Below, in pieces: positions 1 to 11,366 of a stretch of 64,000 nucleotides of DNA (position 1 is its first letter; each line of letters opens with the position of its first letter). Both the position numbers and the translations under genes were made by a program. Below the pieces are notes generated by a model, which saw only the letters and a list, made by a program, of their open reading frames with translations, ran no database searches and was not told the DNA's origin. The DNA comes from Zingiber officinale. Its lineage: Eukaryota > Streptophyta > Magnoliopsida > Zingiberales > Zingiberaceae. The stretch is from contig NC_056004.1 of the NCBI RefSeq assembly GCF_018446385.1, positions 33,936,492 through 34,000,491 on the forward strand, read 5' to 3'.

Positions 1-960
1 TCGTCGCGTGCTCTCCGCATGCCTTTTCCCTTTCAACTTTCTCCTTTCCCTTCTCCTTTGATGGTTCCTTTTCTCGGCTTGAACTACCACTTCCTTTTCG
101 AAGCTTCTTCAAAATGTTAGACATGATGTCAAGTTTAAAGTAGGGAAGAGTGTTTGGTTAGAGAAGTGAGATCTTAAGATGGTAAATCCGAAAATGAAGA
201 TCTTATTTAGGGGGATTTTAGATCTTGAAGGTGGAGGAGAAGAATTTCTATTCAGTTCTAGATCTAGATCTAGATCCTATTTATGAAGAAGAATGAGTGG
301 GGGATCTAGATTTGAGAAGCAAAGAGGAGAAGATGAAGATGAGAGAAGTTAGAGAAGAGGAAATTTTGATTGGGGGTGTGGTCGACACGGCCTTGACATG
401 GCTGTGTCTTATAGACACGACCAAGAAAAAGTGCTTCCCACGGCCATGTCGATCGTAGATCGACATGGCCTAATCTGTCCTCCCCATGACCAGATCTACA
501 CGGTTGTGCCAAATGGCACGGGCACCACACGCTCCTCAACTTTATTCACATGGCCGTGTCTGTCACACGGTTGTATTCTTTTCCCTCTCTGCTGGTCTCG
601 CACACCCGTGTGGCGCACACGACCTTCTTCATCTTCATCTCTGGAGTTCTCACACGATCGTGCGAAGTCGTACTACCTTGACCTCCTTCTTTATATGAAC
701 TCACATGGGTCACACAACTTTGTGCTCCTCCACCCCTGTAATTGTCACACGGCTGTGTATGGTACACTATCGGGCTTTGTTAAAACCAAAGAATACTACA
801 CTTCCTCCTTCCTGACTTCTCCAATGCCTCCATGCTCATGAAATAATCATGGCCAGCTCATGGAAGCTACATTCAACCTGAAAATAACGAATTAGAAACA
901 CTAACTACTGAAAAAGAAAACTCAAATTGAATCTAATAAAAGAACCCTTGGGTTGCCTCC
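1..960 (-). repeat. LTR-like noncoding block downstream of the Athila-type gag-protease
   Basis: No coding frame here resembles a known protein. Between about 370 and 780 the sequence is full of short palindromic motifs related to CACACGGCCGTGTG. The same motif type fills the LTRs at 3656-5305 and 10617-12405. The block lies on the 3' side of the minus-strand protease, where a 3' LTR or 3' UTR is expected. A conserved-looking stretch, TGGGAGGCAACCC on the minus strand near 950-962, separates it from the protease. I infer a related LTR or 3' region. The exact LTR edge is not resolved, and similarity to 3656-5305 is by motif and layout only. Confidence 0.45.
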
Positions 961-1068
961 CAAGAAACTCTTGTTTAAGGTCATTAGCTCGACCCCATCT
1001 CCATTTTCATGGCTATACCCAAAGAGATACGGATTTCTCTTCTAAGGTTGAGTGGGTTCATTCTTCCA

Positions 1069-1865
1069 TCATTCTTGCCCTCGGAGGGTAGATGTATTTT
1101 CACTTTTATTGGGAGGCCTTCTCCCAATGCTTGCCAGATCAGGTTCTTCATCCGATGACCTCCCATGAGGATGGAAATTCCAATCCTCAAATTTGCAAGC
1201 ATCTACCCCACTGCACCCACTGCAAACACACACCAGAAATGAAGAGACATGGTTAGAAGAATTAGATAGGTCATATTCCAACCTTTCCCTACCGATTACC
1301 AATGAAAGTTTATGGTTTTTCACATTAATTATTGCTCCAGTTGTTACAAGGAAGGGTCTTCCCAGTATGATTGGAATTTTTGGGTCTTCTTCCATGTCAA
1401 ATACCACAAAATTTGTGGGAATAATGCTCCCACCAACTTCTATCGGCACATCTTCCACAATACTCATAGGGTACCTGCAAGAATGATCAGCTAATTGTAG
1501 TGTCATGGTGTAAGTTTAAAGTTTTTAAGCCCTAGCTTATTACAAATTGAGTATGGAATGAGGCTAACACTAGCCCCCAAATCACAAAAAGCTTTTTCTA
1601 TAAATTCAGTTCCTATAGTGCAAGGTATATAAAAGTTTCCTGGATCTTGGAGGTTCAGGGAAATATTCTTCCCAAATAAAGTGTTGTATTCCTCGGTAAG
1701 AGCTACGGTCTCGATATCCCCTTTTCTTCTTTTGTTGGGCATAATGTCTTTTAGAAAATTGAAAAACTTTGGCATTTGTTGAATCACATCAATCAAAGGT
1801 AGCTCAATACAAATATCTTTAACTTTATCCAAAAATCTGCCGAGCTCTTCATCTTTCTTCATCAT
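1069..1865 (-). pseudogene. Athila-type Ty3-gypsy retropepsin (aspartic protease), frameshifted
   Basis: Two minus-strand frames (1865-1503 and 1506-1069) together give a gypsy protease. The upstream part has the active-site region as CDLGASVSLIP, where the family usually has C-D-L-G-A-S. The downstream part has the flap and C-terminal block ending in IILGRPFL. This enzyme class cleaves the Gag-Pol polyprotein inside virus-like particles. The frame changes near 1505, so the gene as written is broken. It lies downstream of the gag at 2437-3341 in the same orientation. No reverse transcriptase or integrase follows on the 3' side before the LTR-like block, which suggests a non-autonomous gag-pro element. 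Confidence 0.75.
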
Positions 1866-2436
1866 GATTAATCTTTAAGGAAAAGGGATTACTTGACTTT
1901 GATGGTAAAGTGGAAGAGTCTCTTCAACCTTCTTGGTACTCTCCTCTTCATCTTTAATCTGAATTGGTTCAAGTGTTGGAGGAGAGAGCTCTTCTTGACT
2001 TTTCATCTCTTTTGGAGCAGTCACTTGAGGATCTCCCAAGGTCCGTCCACTCTAAATTCAATTCTGTTACAGTGTTCCATTGGGTTGACATAAGGTTTTC
2101 CTAGAAATTGTCTTGGTGCTCTTGAAGATGAGGAAGCTATCTGAGTAATTTGACTATCTTGTATTTTCTAGTGTTTCTCTGAATTATCTATTCTCTGAGT
2201 GAGTAGCTTGATCTCTTGCTTCATTTCATTTTAATTGGAAATAACTTCTTCAATCATTTTCTCTAATTTAGAAAATTGATAGCCTTGAGAAGATTGTTGT
2301 TGATAGCCTTGCTGTCTAGGCTGATAGCTTGGGCTAACCCCGTGGACGATCCTTGTTCTTGATTATTTCTATAAGAGAAGTTTGGATGATTCTTCCAACC
2401 AGGGTTGTATGTATTGGAGTATGGATTATTCTATTT
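1866..2436 (-). other. Gag-protease linker of the Athila-type element
   Basis: This minus-strand stretch lies between the Gag zinc knuckle and the protease. I see no intact long frame and no recognised domain. Its place suggests the variable, Gln/Asn-rich linker common in Athila-type polyproteins, now decayed. Confidence 0.4.
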
Positions 2437-3341
2437 CTAATTGTAACTCATGATAGCATCACACTGCTCTATTTGATTAATTTGTGCAGAAATAGCTCCT
2501 AAAGGACATGAGTCTTGAGAATGATCTGAGCTTCCACAAGTTTCACAAACACCTATTATGGCATTTACCGTGCTAGAATTTGTACCCATGTTTTTCAGCT
2601 TTTTAGTGAGAGCATCTAGTTTTGAAGACATCAAAGTAATTGCATCTACATCAAATTTTCCTAATGCTTTAGCTGGAGGTGCATCAGAATAGCCTCCACT
2701 TCTTTCTGTTGCCCATTGATGATGGTTTTACGCTACACTCTGAATTATATCCTCGACCTCATCTAAACTTTTATTTATAAGTGCCCCTCCAGTTGCAGAA
2801 TCTAGAGACACCTTTGTATGATAGTTGATGTCATTATAAAAAATATGTAGAACCAACCAGTTTTCTAATCTATGATGTGGGCATTTTCTTAGCATATTGT
2901 TGTATTTATCCCATGTTTCAAATAAAGATTCTGAATCTGATTGTCTGAAGCTTGCAATTAGATTTCTCATATGAACGGTCTTACTTGGAGGATAGAATTT
3001 ATCAAGGAACTTTTGCTCACATTGTTCTAAAGTGGTTATGTTGTTAGTTGGTAAAGAATTCAACCATTGTTTTGCTCTATCTCTTAAAGAAAACCCAAAT
3101 AATAATAATCTCACTACTCGGATGGAACACCGTTCATCTTCATTGTGCTGCAAATTTCATAGAAAATTTCAAGATGTTGATTAGGATCTTCGTGTGGTTC
3201 GCCTTCAAATTGATTTTGTTGCACCATAGTGATTATTGCAGGCTTGATCTCAAAATTGTTGGCTTCAATAGATGGTCTTGTGATACTAGAATGAAGCCCT
3301 CTAGTATAGGGTGCTGCATAATCTTTCAATGGTTTGTTTGA
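2437..3341 (-). pseudogene. Athila-type Ty3-gypsy Gag (capsid and zinc knuckle), broken
   Basis: The minus-strand frame 3153-2728 is a clear retrotransposon Gag capsid segment: FSLRDRAKQWLNSLP, then the FLDKFYPP and MRNLIASFRQ blocks, then CPHHRLENWL. These are the conserved Athila/Tat capsid motifs. The N-terminal part lies in another frame (3329-3114). A nucleocapsid knuckle of form CX2CX4HX4C (CETCGSSDHSQDSC) lies in frame 2634-2437. Capsid protein packages the element RNA in cytoplasmic particles. At least one frameshift near 3120-3150 and further breaks after 2728 make this a pseudogene. The start lies just inside the leader after the primer site at 3632-3649. Confidence 0.8.
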
Positions 3342-3631
3342 TATTAGAGCATTCTTGTCCTTCTTGATTAGATCTACGCATACAAGAACAAGATCTTAAG
3401 TTTTTTTTTTAAAATAAATTCTTTTTACTTGAAAAACAAACTAGGTCAAAATGCTGAAAATATAAAATGCAGAATTTGGATTACAACAAGTTAAATTGCA
3501 AGAAAAGTAAACAGAAATAAAAGGTAGGATTGTGAAAATAGAATTTATAAGACTTGTTACAACTAGGTAATAGAAAAGAAAAGAAAAGTCTAGTCTAACT
3601 CAAATGATTATCTCTAATATTATAGACGCAA
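3342..3631 (-). other. 5' leader of the Athila-type element
   Basis: This AT-rich stretch lies between the primer binding site and the first Gag codons on the minus strand. It contains no recognisable gene or secondary feature. Confidence 0.45.
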
Positions 3632-3649
3632 TCCCCGGCAAGGGTGCCA
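3632..3649 (-). promoter_or_regulatory. Primer binding site, tRNA-Asp type
   Basis: On the minus strand this reads TGGCACCCTTGCCGGGGA. It is close to the tRNA-Asp-complementary primer site typical of Athila/Tat gypsy elements (TGGCGCCGTTGCCGGGGA). It lies six bases inside the LTR end at 3656, the correct place for priming minus-strand DNA synthesis. It fixes the element as reading on the minus strand. Confidence 0.8.
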
Positions 3650-4677
3650 AAAACTTGTTAATGCAACCGCAAGTGCACGATTTCATTGTAAGTAATAAAA
3701 AGATATCTAATCCACAGGGATTGGTTATAAGCACTAGAGATGTCTCACAACGAATTAGCTAAACAATCGACAAAGGAAGTGAATGTATTGAGTAGCAACT
3801 AGAAATAGAAATAGAAAAGAAAATGTAAGAACTTGGTGTTTGTGAGAGTTCTAGGAGTCTGGTTTCATTGTGATATTTATCAATGTAAGGTGATCTACCA
3901 ATTCTTATCCCCAATTATCATGCATTTGTAGGAAGTTGCTGGTTTCCTCCTGTAGAAGTCAACCGGTAAGGAACTTTTATCTATACCTCTAGTAATCTAA
4001 TAGTTATGGTCTCCATGAAGTCCGTTAGCAGTGCAGCCTATCACCAACGCCCCTTGGTCATACAACATAGAAGCACATCACCATTCAATCCACATAAAGG
4101 CATAGGGAATAAATGCACTCAACCAATCCACCTCCTTGTAAGACTAGCTTCACCCTTCAAGGTGATTCCCTAAATGTCCGTTAGCGGGGTAGCCTATCAC
4201 TAACGCCCCTCAATCATACGATCTAGGGAATCCCTCTACGAGATCCACAAGTAGCACAAACATCCAATCAAGCATGGAAATCAGATCCAAACACAACAAA
4301 CCACACAAGATCAAATAGATACAAAACATAACAACATCATTGATATATGAAATTGGCATATCCATGAGATTCCTACATCAAATCACACCACAAATACTCC
4401 CTTAGTCCTAGAACAATGAATCTACTCCATAATGTGAAGATAGAGATCCGAAGACAAAGAGATCACAAACATTTCAATCTAAATCAAGAGAAGAGAATAG
4501 AAATGTTTATCTAGCGATGATGAGTGATCTTCAGAACCAATCCCTCACCTTTGGAGTTGAATCTGAGATGGAAATGGCTTAAGAACGTTGGATCACGGCT
4601 GGAAAAGATGGAGATTGGCCCCAAACTTGATCTCCCCAAAAGGGAGAGCATCCTCCCTTTGAAAAGAGGAAGATGCT

Positions 4678-4687
4678 CCTTATATAG
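4678..4687 (-). promoter_or_regulatory. TATA box of the Athila-type LTR
   Basis: The minus strand reads CTATATAAGG, a good plant TATA box, about 620 bp from the LTR 5' end and just after the palindrome-rich U3 block. The sister LTR has CTATATAAG at 11358-11366 in the same relative position. Confidence 0.6.
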
Positions 4688-4689
4688 TG

Positions 4690-5060
4690 CAGGGCACGGG
4701 CACCACACGGTCTGTGCCATGGCCATGTGGCACACACAGCCCTAGCTGCTCTGGCCTTGGCCAAGGTCATATGGCTGTGTGACCTTCACACGGCCGTGTA
4801 GCTCTCTACCTCTGGCTGGCTCACACGGTCATGTGGAACACACGGCCGAGGCTTGCCAATTCTTTGGAAATATTGCACAGCCATGTGGAGAAGTTGCTTG
4901 GGCCGTGTAGATGTATACGGCCAGGTTCTGGATGTGCTTGCTGGGATGACACGGCCGTGCCAATCCACACGGACGTGTCATTCTCCTCCTCTGGTGAAGC
5001 TACACAGCCTGTCTGCTCCACACGGTCAAGGTCATTTTCCTCCCTGCTCCTTTGACATGG
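4690..5060 (-). repeat. Cluster of CACACGGCCGTGTG-like palindromic motifs in U3
   Basis: Many imperfect copies of a 12-14 base palindrome with a CGGCCG core (acacggccgtg and variants such as cacacggtcatgtg) occur at irregular spacing. Similar clusters lie at about 370-780 and 10850-11335. Their position upstream of the TATA box suggests a promoter or enhancer module, but no binding factor is known to me. Confidence 0.65.
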
Positions 5061-5305
5061 TCGTGTGGCTCACATGACCAATGTTGTCCTCCTTTGTTTG
5101 TTGGCTAGATCAGTCACGAACATCATTTCTTCTCCAAATTTGACTCCTGAGACAAAAAATAAACAAGACCAGATCTCTGAATAAAGAAAAGTATTTATGC
5201 TTAAAGTAAGTCAAAGAGTATGAAAGTGTAAAGACAAAGTATGTGTAAAATATGTAAATGTGCATTAAAACATGCTAAACAAGTGTATATAATCTATGCA
5301 CATCA

Positions 5306-5730
5306 TAGCCTGAATCCAAAATGCGAAGATGGAGGATGTTGGATGACTCATTACGGTAACTTTGATAAAGGAGGAGCTGGATATGATAATATAAGCCCGA
5401 GAGACAAAAATGTTGAAGTAACAACAACAACATGCGCTGGCCGAGCGCTAGGTACAAGAACCCGTGGCCTCAGTGGCGGGTCACCAAGACGGATAAGGAG
5501 ATTGAGCGGATCATGTACCCATTTGGTGATAGAGTAAGAAGCCGACCGACACATATAGAGACGCGCTCAATGCATCAATCCCCTTCCATCGAGCACTATT
5601 TCACACTCCATCAGAGGAACGATGCTGAGTGGACAAGGATCGAGGATCCTCCTCAGATGATGCACCCATTCGGGACACATAGAAAGAGAAAGCACCAAAG
5701 AATGATGATTCATCTAAGTGGATTAATCAT
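5306..5730 (+). other. Leader or start of gag of the Tat-type element
   Basis: This follows the Athila LTR edge. Short open frames (for example 5432-5785, Arg/His-rich) may be decayed N-terminal Gag, but I cannot match them to a domain. The true Gag start is not identifiable. Confidence 0.35.
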
Positions 5731-6440
5731 CAGTTCTCTTGAGGGATCTTGGAGGACCCCCTACCAAAGCACTACACCCCACTAATGATCGGGGAGTACA
5801 ATGGTACGACTGATTTGGATGACAATTTGGCCAAGTTTGATAACACGACCCCACTACATCAGTATTCTGACGGGGTGAAATGTCGGGTCTTCCTCACGGC
5901 CCTCTCTGGATCGGCACAATGCTGGTTCAAGAGATTTCCAAGTGGGTCGATTCATAGATTCAAAGACTTTCAAGTGGCATTCTTACATCACTTCACCAGC
6001 AGCTGCCGCAACCAGAAGATGAGCATCAATTTGCTCGCTTTGAAGCAGGGACCCAAGGAAGCATTGAGGACCTACATCAAGTGCTTTAACTAGGTGGCCA
6101 TGGATATTCCATCGGTCTCCTCTGAAATATTGGTGAACGCATTTGCCCAAGGGCTCACCGAAGGGGAGTTCTTTTGTTCACTCATCTGAAAGATGCTGAA
6201 GGACTTCGATCACCTACTCAAGAGGGCCATAGAGTACATAAACATGGAAGAAGCCCAAGCGGCGGGAAGAAAGGAGGCGTCTGTTGAGCCCACAGTAGCT
6301 TTTGAGCGGAGACCACCGAGCAGTCATCAGCCACCCAAAGGGCCCTGAGTGGGAGGAGCACAGTGACACCAGGACCCTAGCATGCATGTCGTGCAGCATG
6401 TGGTAGTCGATCACCCAAATGCTGCGAAAGGCAAGTCATG
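5731..6440 (+). pseudogene. Tat-type Gag capsid, degenerate
   Basis: The frame holding 5749-6093 carries a Retrotrans_gag domain: a YNGTTDLDDNLAKF opening, then CRVFLTALSGSAQCWFKRFP, then the HHFTSS and ALKQGPKEALRTYIKCFN blocks. The same frame continues past stop codons near 6091 and 6187 to about 6440, with EGEFFCSL and IEYINMEEAQ segments typical of Tat Gag. Its role is capsid formation. In-frame stops make it nonfunctional. I do not see a clear zinc knuckle after it. Confidence 0.75.
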
Positions 6441-6990
6441 AATGCCATTGTTTTGCTCTTTCCACCAGTCAGTGACACATAACACGCACGACTGCTATGA
6501 CCTAAAGCAAATTACGAGTAGGCTGGCTCCACGGGTATATCACCATCAATCACCATTGCCCGATTGACGCCATAGGTACCGATCAGTCGGGCTAAGAGAT
6601 GAAGAAAGAACAATGACCGAACCACGCCATCATTAGCCCCAAAGAAGAAACAACACAAGTCCCGCCCGAGCTTCTACTAAATGGAGCTAACCCTCAGCTC
6701 GAGAAGAAGAGAACTGAAATAACACCACTCAGGGAGAGATTAGAATGATCACCGGTGGGCCAACGAATGGTGATTCAAACCGAGCGAGGAAGTCACACGC
6801 TCGACAATTAGAAGTACATGTTGTGGGGTTCATTAAGGAGAAGGCTATGGGACCCATGATCAACTTCGACCCCTGAGAATTAGAGGGAGTGGAAATTCCT
6901 CATGTCGACACCTTGATAATTCTAGCAGTAATTGTAACTACTATTCATTGAACTTTTATTAACACATGCAACTTGGTGAATATAATATTC
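6441..6990 (+). other. Decayed Gag-protease linker of G1
   Basis: No open frame and no recognised motif. Its position suggests the basic, Pro-rich region between the Gag capsid and protease, eroded by stops and frameshifts. Confidence 0.35.
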
Positions 6991-7440
6991 AAGAAGGCGT
7001 TTGATCAGCTGTAAATTGACCGAAGTGAGTTGTAGCCAAGGAAGATCGCACTCTATAGGTTCACAGGCAATGAAATATTACCAATAGGTCAAGTTTGACT
7101 GGCTATATCACTCTGAGAGGAGCCACTCAAGAGGCCAAGGACCACAAATTTCATCGTGATAGATGTGTTGTCTACCTACAATGTTATATTGGGTCTACCG
7201 ACCCTTAACAAGTTCTAAGCGGTGGTGTCCACTTTTTGCTAGAAAATCAAGTTTCCGATAGACAACAAGGTGGGTGAAGTTAAATACGACCAATTAGCCT
7301 CTCGATGATGCTACGTCGAGATGGTGAAGTCTAAAGCAAGAGCCGCATGAAAGACCCCGCGCCTAGAAGTGAATGCCATCAGGGACCCGCGTTGGTTTAC
7401 GAGGAAAATGAGGGAGTCCAGATTCATCCTAGCCGATCAT
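6991..7440 (+). pseudogene. Tat-type protease remnant
   Basis: Translation of the plus strand near 7145-7220 gives a FIVIDVLSTYNVILGLPTL segment, the C-terminal retropepsin block conserved in Tat/Ogre elements. The active-site region upstream is not clearly readable. Stops are frequent. It lies in order between Gag and RT. Confidence 0.6.
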
Positions 7441-7499
7441 AAGTCATAACTTTCATCACTACCAACCTGATAGAGGAGAAGAAGGCAGAGCTGGTCACC

Positions 7500-8810
7500 T
7501 GCCTTAGGTAAAATCATGACGTGTTCACTTGGTTGACCCACAAGCTCCCGGCCTATGAAGCAGCGGAAAAGGGACATAAGCACGGAGTAGAACCAGATCA
7601 TCTGAGTGGAAATAAAGAAGCAACTAGAGGCCGGTCATATTCGTGAGATTCGGTTTTTGAGTTGGCTTGCCAACGTTGGTTGGTCTCCAAGCCGGGCAAC
7701 AAATGGTGAGTCTACATTGACTTTCATGATCTAAACAAGGCTTACCCGAAGGACTTCTATCCCCTATCCAGGATAGACTAAATGGTGGACTCCATGGTGG
7801 GTTATGAGCTAATCTGCATGCTCGATGCATATCAAGGTTACCACCAAGTGTCGCTCGCCTGGGAGGATCAAGAAAAGGTTAGTTTTATTACTGCCGATGG
7901 AACTTACTGTTACAATGTCATACCGTTCAAATTGAAGAATGCTGGCACCACCTACCAGAGGTTGATGAACAAGGTGTTCCGGTGGTAGATTGGCTGCAAC
8001 ATGGAGGTATATGTCGATGACATATTAATAAAATCCCTCTACGCTGCTGACCTTTGTACAGACATCTAAGAAACTTGTCAAACCCTGAGAGCGTATGGAA
8101 TACAACTAAACCTAAATAAGTGCCTGTTCAGAGAAAAGAGTGGTCGCTTCCTTGGATACATCGTCACTGAACGGGGCATTGAGGCGAATCCGAGCAAGGT
8201 GAATGCGCTACAAGACATGCCTCCGCCCCGTAACTTGAAGGAGGCCCAATTACTGACCAGACAGATCACCGCTCTATCAAGGTTCATCTCCAAGTCATCT
8301 GACCGGAGTCACCCATTCTTCAAGATACTACGTCGAGCGACTAAGTTCCAATGTGATGCAGAATGTGGCAAGGCATTAGAAGAGCTCAAGGAGTACCTTA
8401 CCTCCTTGCATATATTGGCCAAGCCAATCGCTGGCGAGCCGCTAATGATTTACTTGTCATCCACCGAGTATGTGGTTGGCTCAGTGTTGGTGTGCCAAAA
8501 TAGTTCTGAGCAATAGCCTGTATATTTTCTGAATCATACATTAAAAGATACAGGGTCCCACTACACCTATCTTGGAAAATTAGCTTACGCGCTATTACTC
8601 GCCTCTTGGAGACTTCGTCCGTACTTCCTTTCACATGCGATTATTGTAATGACCAACAGTGCCTTGGGAATAGTCCTTCTTAACCCAGAGGCATCTGGAT
8701 GGCTGATCAAATGGGCAATCAAGCTGAGTGAGTTTGACATACAATATCAGCCCAAGACGACGATCAAGGCCCAGACCTTAGCAAATTTTGTCACTGAGGT
8801 CTAAAACACC
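7500..8810 (+). pseudogene. Tat-type reverse transcriptase and RNase H, degenerate
   Basis: The RT fingers and palm begin near 7700 with WVYIDFHDLNKAYPKD-like sequence. The clear palm segment is at 7782-7988 (LDAYQGYHQVSL, then FITADGTYCYNVIPFKLKNAGTTYQRLMN). The catalytic YVDD box is at about 8010. The connection segment (8199-8516) has FLGYIVTERGIEANPSK and the RNase H junction. A first RNase H reads on through about 8806. Stops near 7780, 7987, 8068 and 8514 break the frame. The family copies element RNA to DNA in cytoplasmic particles. This copy cannot make the full enzyme. Confidence 0.85.
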
Positions 8811-8814
8811 AAGC

Positions 8815-9230
8815 CAGATGCGATATGGAAAATATACGTAGACGGATCATCCACTCGGCAAGGTAGCAGGATTGGCATTCTCTTGATTTTACCTCAAGAG
8901 GAAAGGATGCAACTATTCGTGTGACTAGACTATCGGGCTACAAACAATGAAGCCGAGTACGAGGCCTTAATAGTCGGCTTGTAGGTGGCTCAGAATGTCG
9001 GAGCTGCAAAAGTCATCATCCACTCAGATTCTTAGCTAGCCACTCAGTAGCTATTGGGGGCGTTCGAAATAACCAGCTCCCGACTCAGGCTATATGCAGA
9101 AGCTTTTGAGAAGTTGAAGGTAAACTTCCAAGAAGTTGTTATACAAAAGATCGTCCGATCAGACAACCAGATTGCAGATGAGTTGGCTAAGTTGGCCAGT
9201 TCATTGCCATCGATTGTGATAATGTAGCCG
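8815..9230 (+). pseudogene. Additional (archaeal-type) RNase H domain of the Tat lineage
   Basis: After the RT-linked RNase H the plus strand encodes a second RNase H. It starts at a YVDGSSTRQGSRIGI segment, followed by the TNNEAEYEAL motif, then the VIIHSDS motif, and finally the NQIADELAKLAS segment. The Asp, Glu and Asp residues expected for metal binding are visible. This second domain between RNase H and integrase is diagnostic of the Tat (Retand/Ogre) clade. Several TAG codons interrupt it. Confidence 0.8.
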
Positions 9231-9299
9231 ATTGAGCAAGTCTCATTGGCGGCGCACATCGATAGGATGGATGGAATAAACTTCTCGAGAGACTAGAGG

Positions 9300-9706
9300 A
9301 CCCCATTGATAGAGTTCCTCCGATCGGGTAGCACTCCAACCGATCAGGAAGAAGCTCACCTATTGAAAAAGAGGGTCGGACAGTTCACTCTGATCGGAGA
9401 CCAGCTGTATAAAAGAGCTTTCTCAAGTCCATTGCTCAAGTGTGTCGGACCGGAGGGCATCGAGTACACCCTTCAAGAAGTGTATCAGGGCTCCTATGGA
9501 AGTCATCCGAGCGGCAGATCGCTAGCCCGAAAGATCTTGTTGGCGAAAATTTTTGGCCCACACTACAAGATGATGTCGCTCGGACAGTGGCCACCTATTT
9601 GTCATGTCAAAAATATCACAACATCTAATACCGACCGAACGAGGAGATAAGGTATCCACGGTGTCTTGTCTATTCAGCCTATGGGGTATAGATATTGTTG
9701 GGCCAT
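9300..9706 (+). pseudogene. Tat-type integrase, piece 1 (zinc-binding N-terminus)
   Basis: The frame 9306-9650 encodes the linker and the start of the integrase_H2C2 domain: LKKRVGQFTLIGDQLYKRAFSS, then a YQGSYGSHPSGRSLARKIL block with its conserved His. The zinc-binding Cys region falls in shifted frames near 9440-9628. The catalytic core begins at about 9690 and is cut at 9706 by the C1 element. The core resumes at 34420. Confidence 0.8.
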
Positions 9707-9711
9707 TTCCA
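9707..9711 (+). repeat. Target site duplication TTCCA, left copy (C1)
   Basis: TTCCA precedes the TG of the C1 left LTR and recurs at 34415-34419 after its right LTR. This shows that both ends belong to one insertion event. Confidence 0.85.
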
Positions 9712-10616
9712 TGTTAGAATATATATTAAAAGTCAAGCTTTTTGTATTAACATTTATTTTGAAATAAGAATCACATTGGTCAAATGTCTACATTAATGCT
9801 AAGTGTAGTTGTCTATTTAATTTATATTATAGATAACATGGTGTGAGGTGACACACAGAAGATCATGTTATCAGTTCCTTATAAATTGTAAATAGTAGCT
9901 CACAACCAAGATGGAATGGGACAAACCATTAGAGTGGTTGTAGTGTAATTTGGTATTAATTAGTTTATCTTGATTATAAAATTACACTAGTACACTATGA
10001 GTGTATTGAGCAGGACCATTTGAGGTAGTTTCTTTTTATACTGACTGCATAAAAGAACAAAACCTCTGTTATTATGGAAGTGTGTACTCTTAATCATGAT
10101 ATAATAACAAACATGTATACTTAATATTTATTTCTTTAATTTATCAAAGGGTGAGATTTAGTTCGTTAAATCAATAGGCCCGATAAGTTGGGAAATGATA
10201 TTATTTATATGGTGTGTTGTTGATTATAGAATGAAACTATATCCTAGTAATCTAGGTTGATGATGTCTCCTTGAGAAACTCATAAGGATTATCATGTAAA
10301 CCCTGCAGGTGGATTTAGTCCGACATGACAATAAGGTTGAGTGGTACTACTCTTGGATCTAGATATTAATTAAGTGAGTTGTCAATAACTCATTTAATTA
10401 GTGGGCATTCAATATCTTAAATACATGGAGACTAACGCACTCATGATAAGAAGGAGCCAATATTGTAATATGGGATTGGTGCAGTAGTGCAATAATAACT
10501 CTTTAGTAGTATGAGTTATTATTGATGAACTTGAGTTGGGTGTTCGGGGTGGACACGAGAAGCTCATGCTCATCGGGAGACCAAAACCAATTCCTCCTCT
10601 CGGTCCTTGTTGTAGA
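9712..10616 (+). repeat. C1 left LTR, part 1
   Basis: It starts TGTTAGAATATA and matches the beginnings of the LTRs at 20785, 17289 and 34770. It is interrupted by the Athila solo LTR at 10617 and resumes at about 12411. Confidence 0.85.
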
Positions 10617-10849
10617 TGATGTGCGTAGATTGTATACACTTGTTTAGCATGTTTGGGCGCACATTCACAAACTTTGAGCATGCTTTATCTATGCATTTTC
10701 ATACTTCCATATTTCCTTTTAGCATATTTACTCATTTTGTTCGGAGATCTGTGCATTTTCTGTATACAGGGGTCGAATTTGGTGAAGAATTCATGTTCGA
10801 GGCCAAATCTGCAAGCGAAGATAGAGAGGAAGGCGCTGTTCCTAAACCT

Positions 10850-11335
10850 CACACGACCCTGCCATGGGGGGTTGCCCAGGCCGTGTGGAGATCCTTGGTC
10901 GTGTGGTTGCACCAGAAAAGGAAGTGGCCTTGGCCGTGTGAACCTCACACGGTCGTGCCAAGATTTGAAGCCAAAAAACAGCCTCGGCCATGTACACCAC
11001 ACGGCTGTGTAAGGTTTCCAGAGACCAAGAAGGCCCTGGTCGTGTGCACTACACGGCCGTGTAAGGTTTCCAGAGACCAAGAAGGCCTTGGCCGTGTGCA
11101 CTACATGGTCGTGTAAGGTTTCTAGAGACCAAGAAGGCCCTGGCCGTGTGCACTACATGACCATGCAAGGTTTCCAGAGGCGGAGGCAGTGCAGGTCATG
11201 TAGATCTACACGGCCATGCAAAGGGAGTTGTGGAAGAAGCATGTCACGAACGTGTATCACACACGACCGTGTAAGGTAGGTAGAGAAGGGAGTGGCCTTG
11301 GCCGTGTGAGTTTCACACGGCCGTACCTCGGGGTC
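10850..11335 (+). repeat. CACACGGCCGTGTG-like motif cluster in the solo LTR
   Basis: Over ten related copies occur (cacacggtcgtg, acacggccgtgtaagg and others). Between 11000 and 11180 they sit in a roughly 56-base tandem repeat that includes a ggtttccagagaccaagaag segment. The position upstream of the TATA box is the same as in the other LTR of this family. Confidence 0.7.
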
Positions 11336-11357
11336 ATGTGGCGCCCAAACCTCCCCT

Positions 11358-11366
11358 CTATATAAG
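11358..11366 (+). promoter_or_regulatory. TATA box of the Athila-type solo LTR
   Basis: CTATATAAG lies about 740 bp into the LTR and directly after the palindrome cluster, the same arrangement as in the minus-strand relative. Confidence 0.6.

Larger units (their letters stand above)
3656..5305 (-). repeat. 5' LTR of the minus-strand Athila-type element
   Basis: On the minus strand the LTR begins TGATGTGCATAG and ends TTGCATTAACA, directly before the primer site, giving 1650 bp. A second LTR of the same family lies in the opposite orientation at 10617-12405 and shares both termini. A TATA-like CTATATAAGG lies at 4678-4687 on the minus strand. The U3 side (4690-5060) is filled with CACACGGCCGTG-like motifs. 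The LTR abuts the start of the visible Tat element at 5306, so this element probably interrupted that one. Confidence 0.8.

Noticed and set aside
398..841. 147-codon plus-strand open frame
   Set aside because: It runs through the palindromic motif block of LTR-like sequence and encodes low-complexity Ser/His/Thr text without a domain.
10616..11116. 166- and 138-codon frames on both strands
   Set aside because: They lie in the palindrome cluster of the Athila solo LTR. Inverted repeats give similar frames on both strands, so they are by-products.
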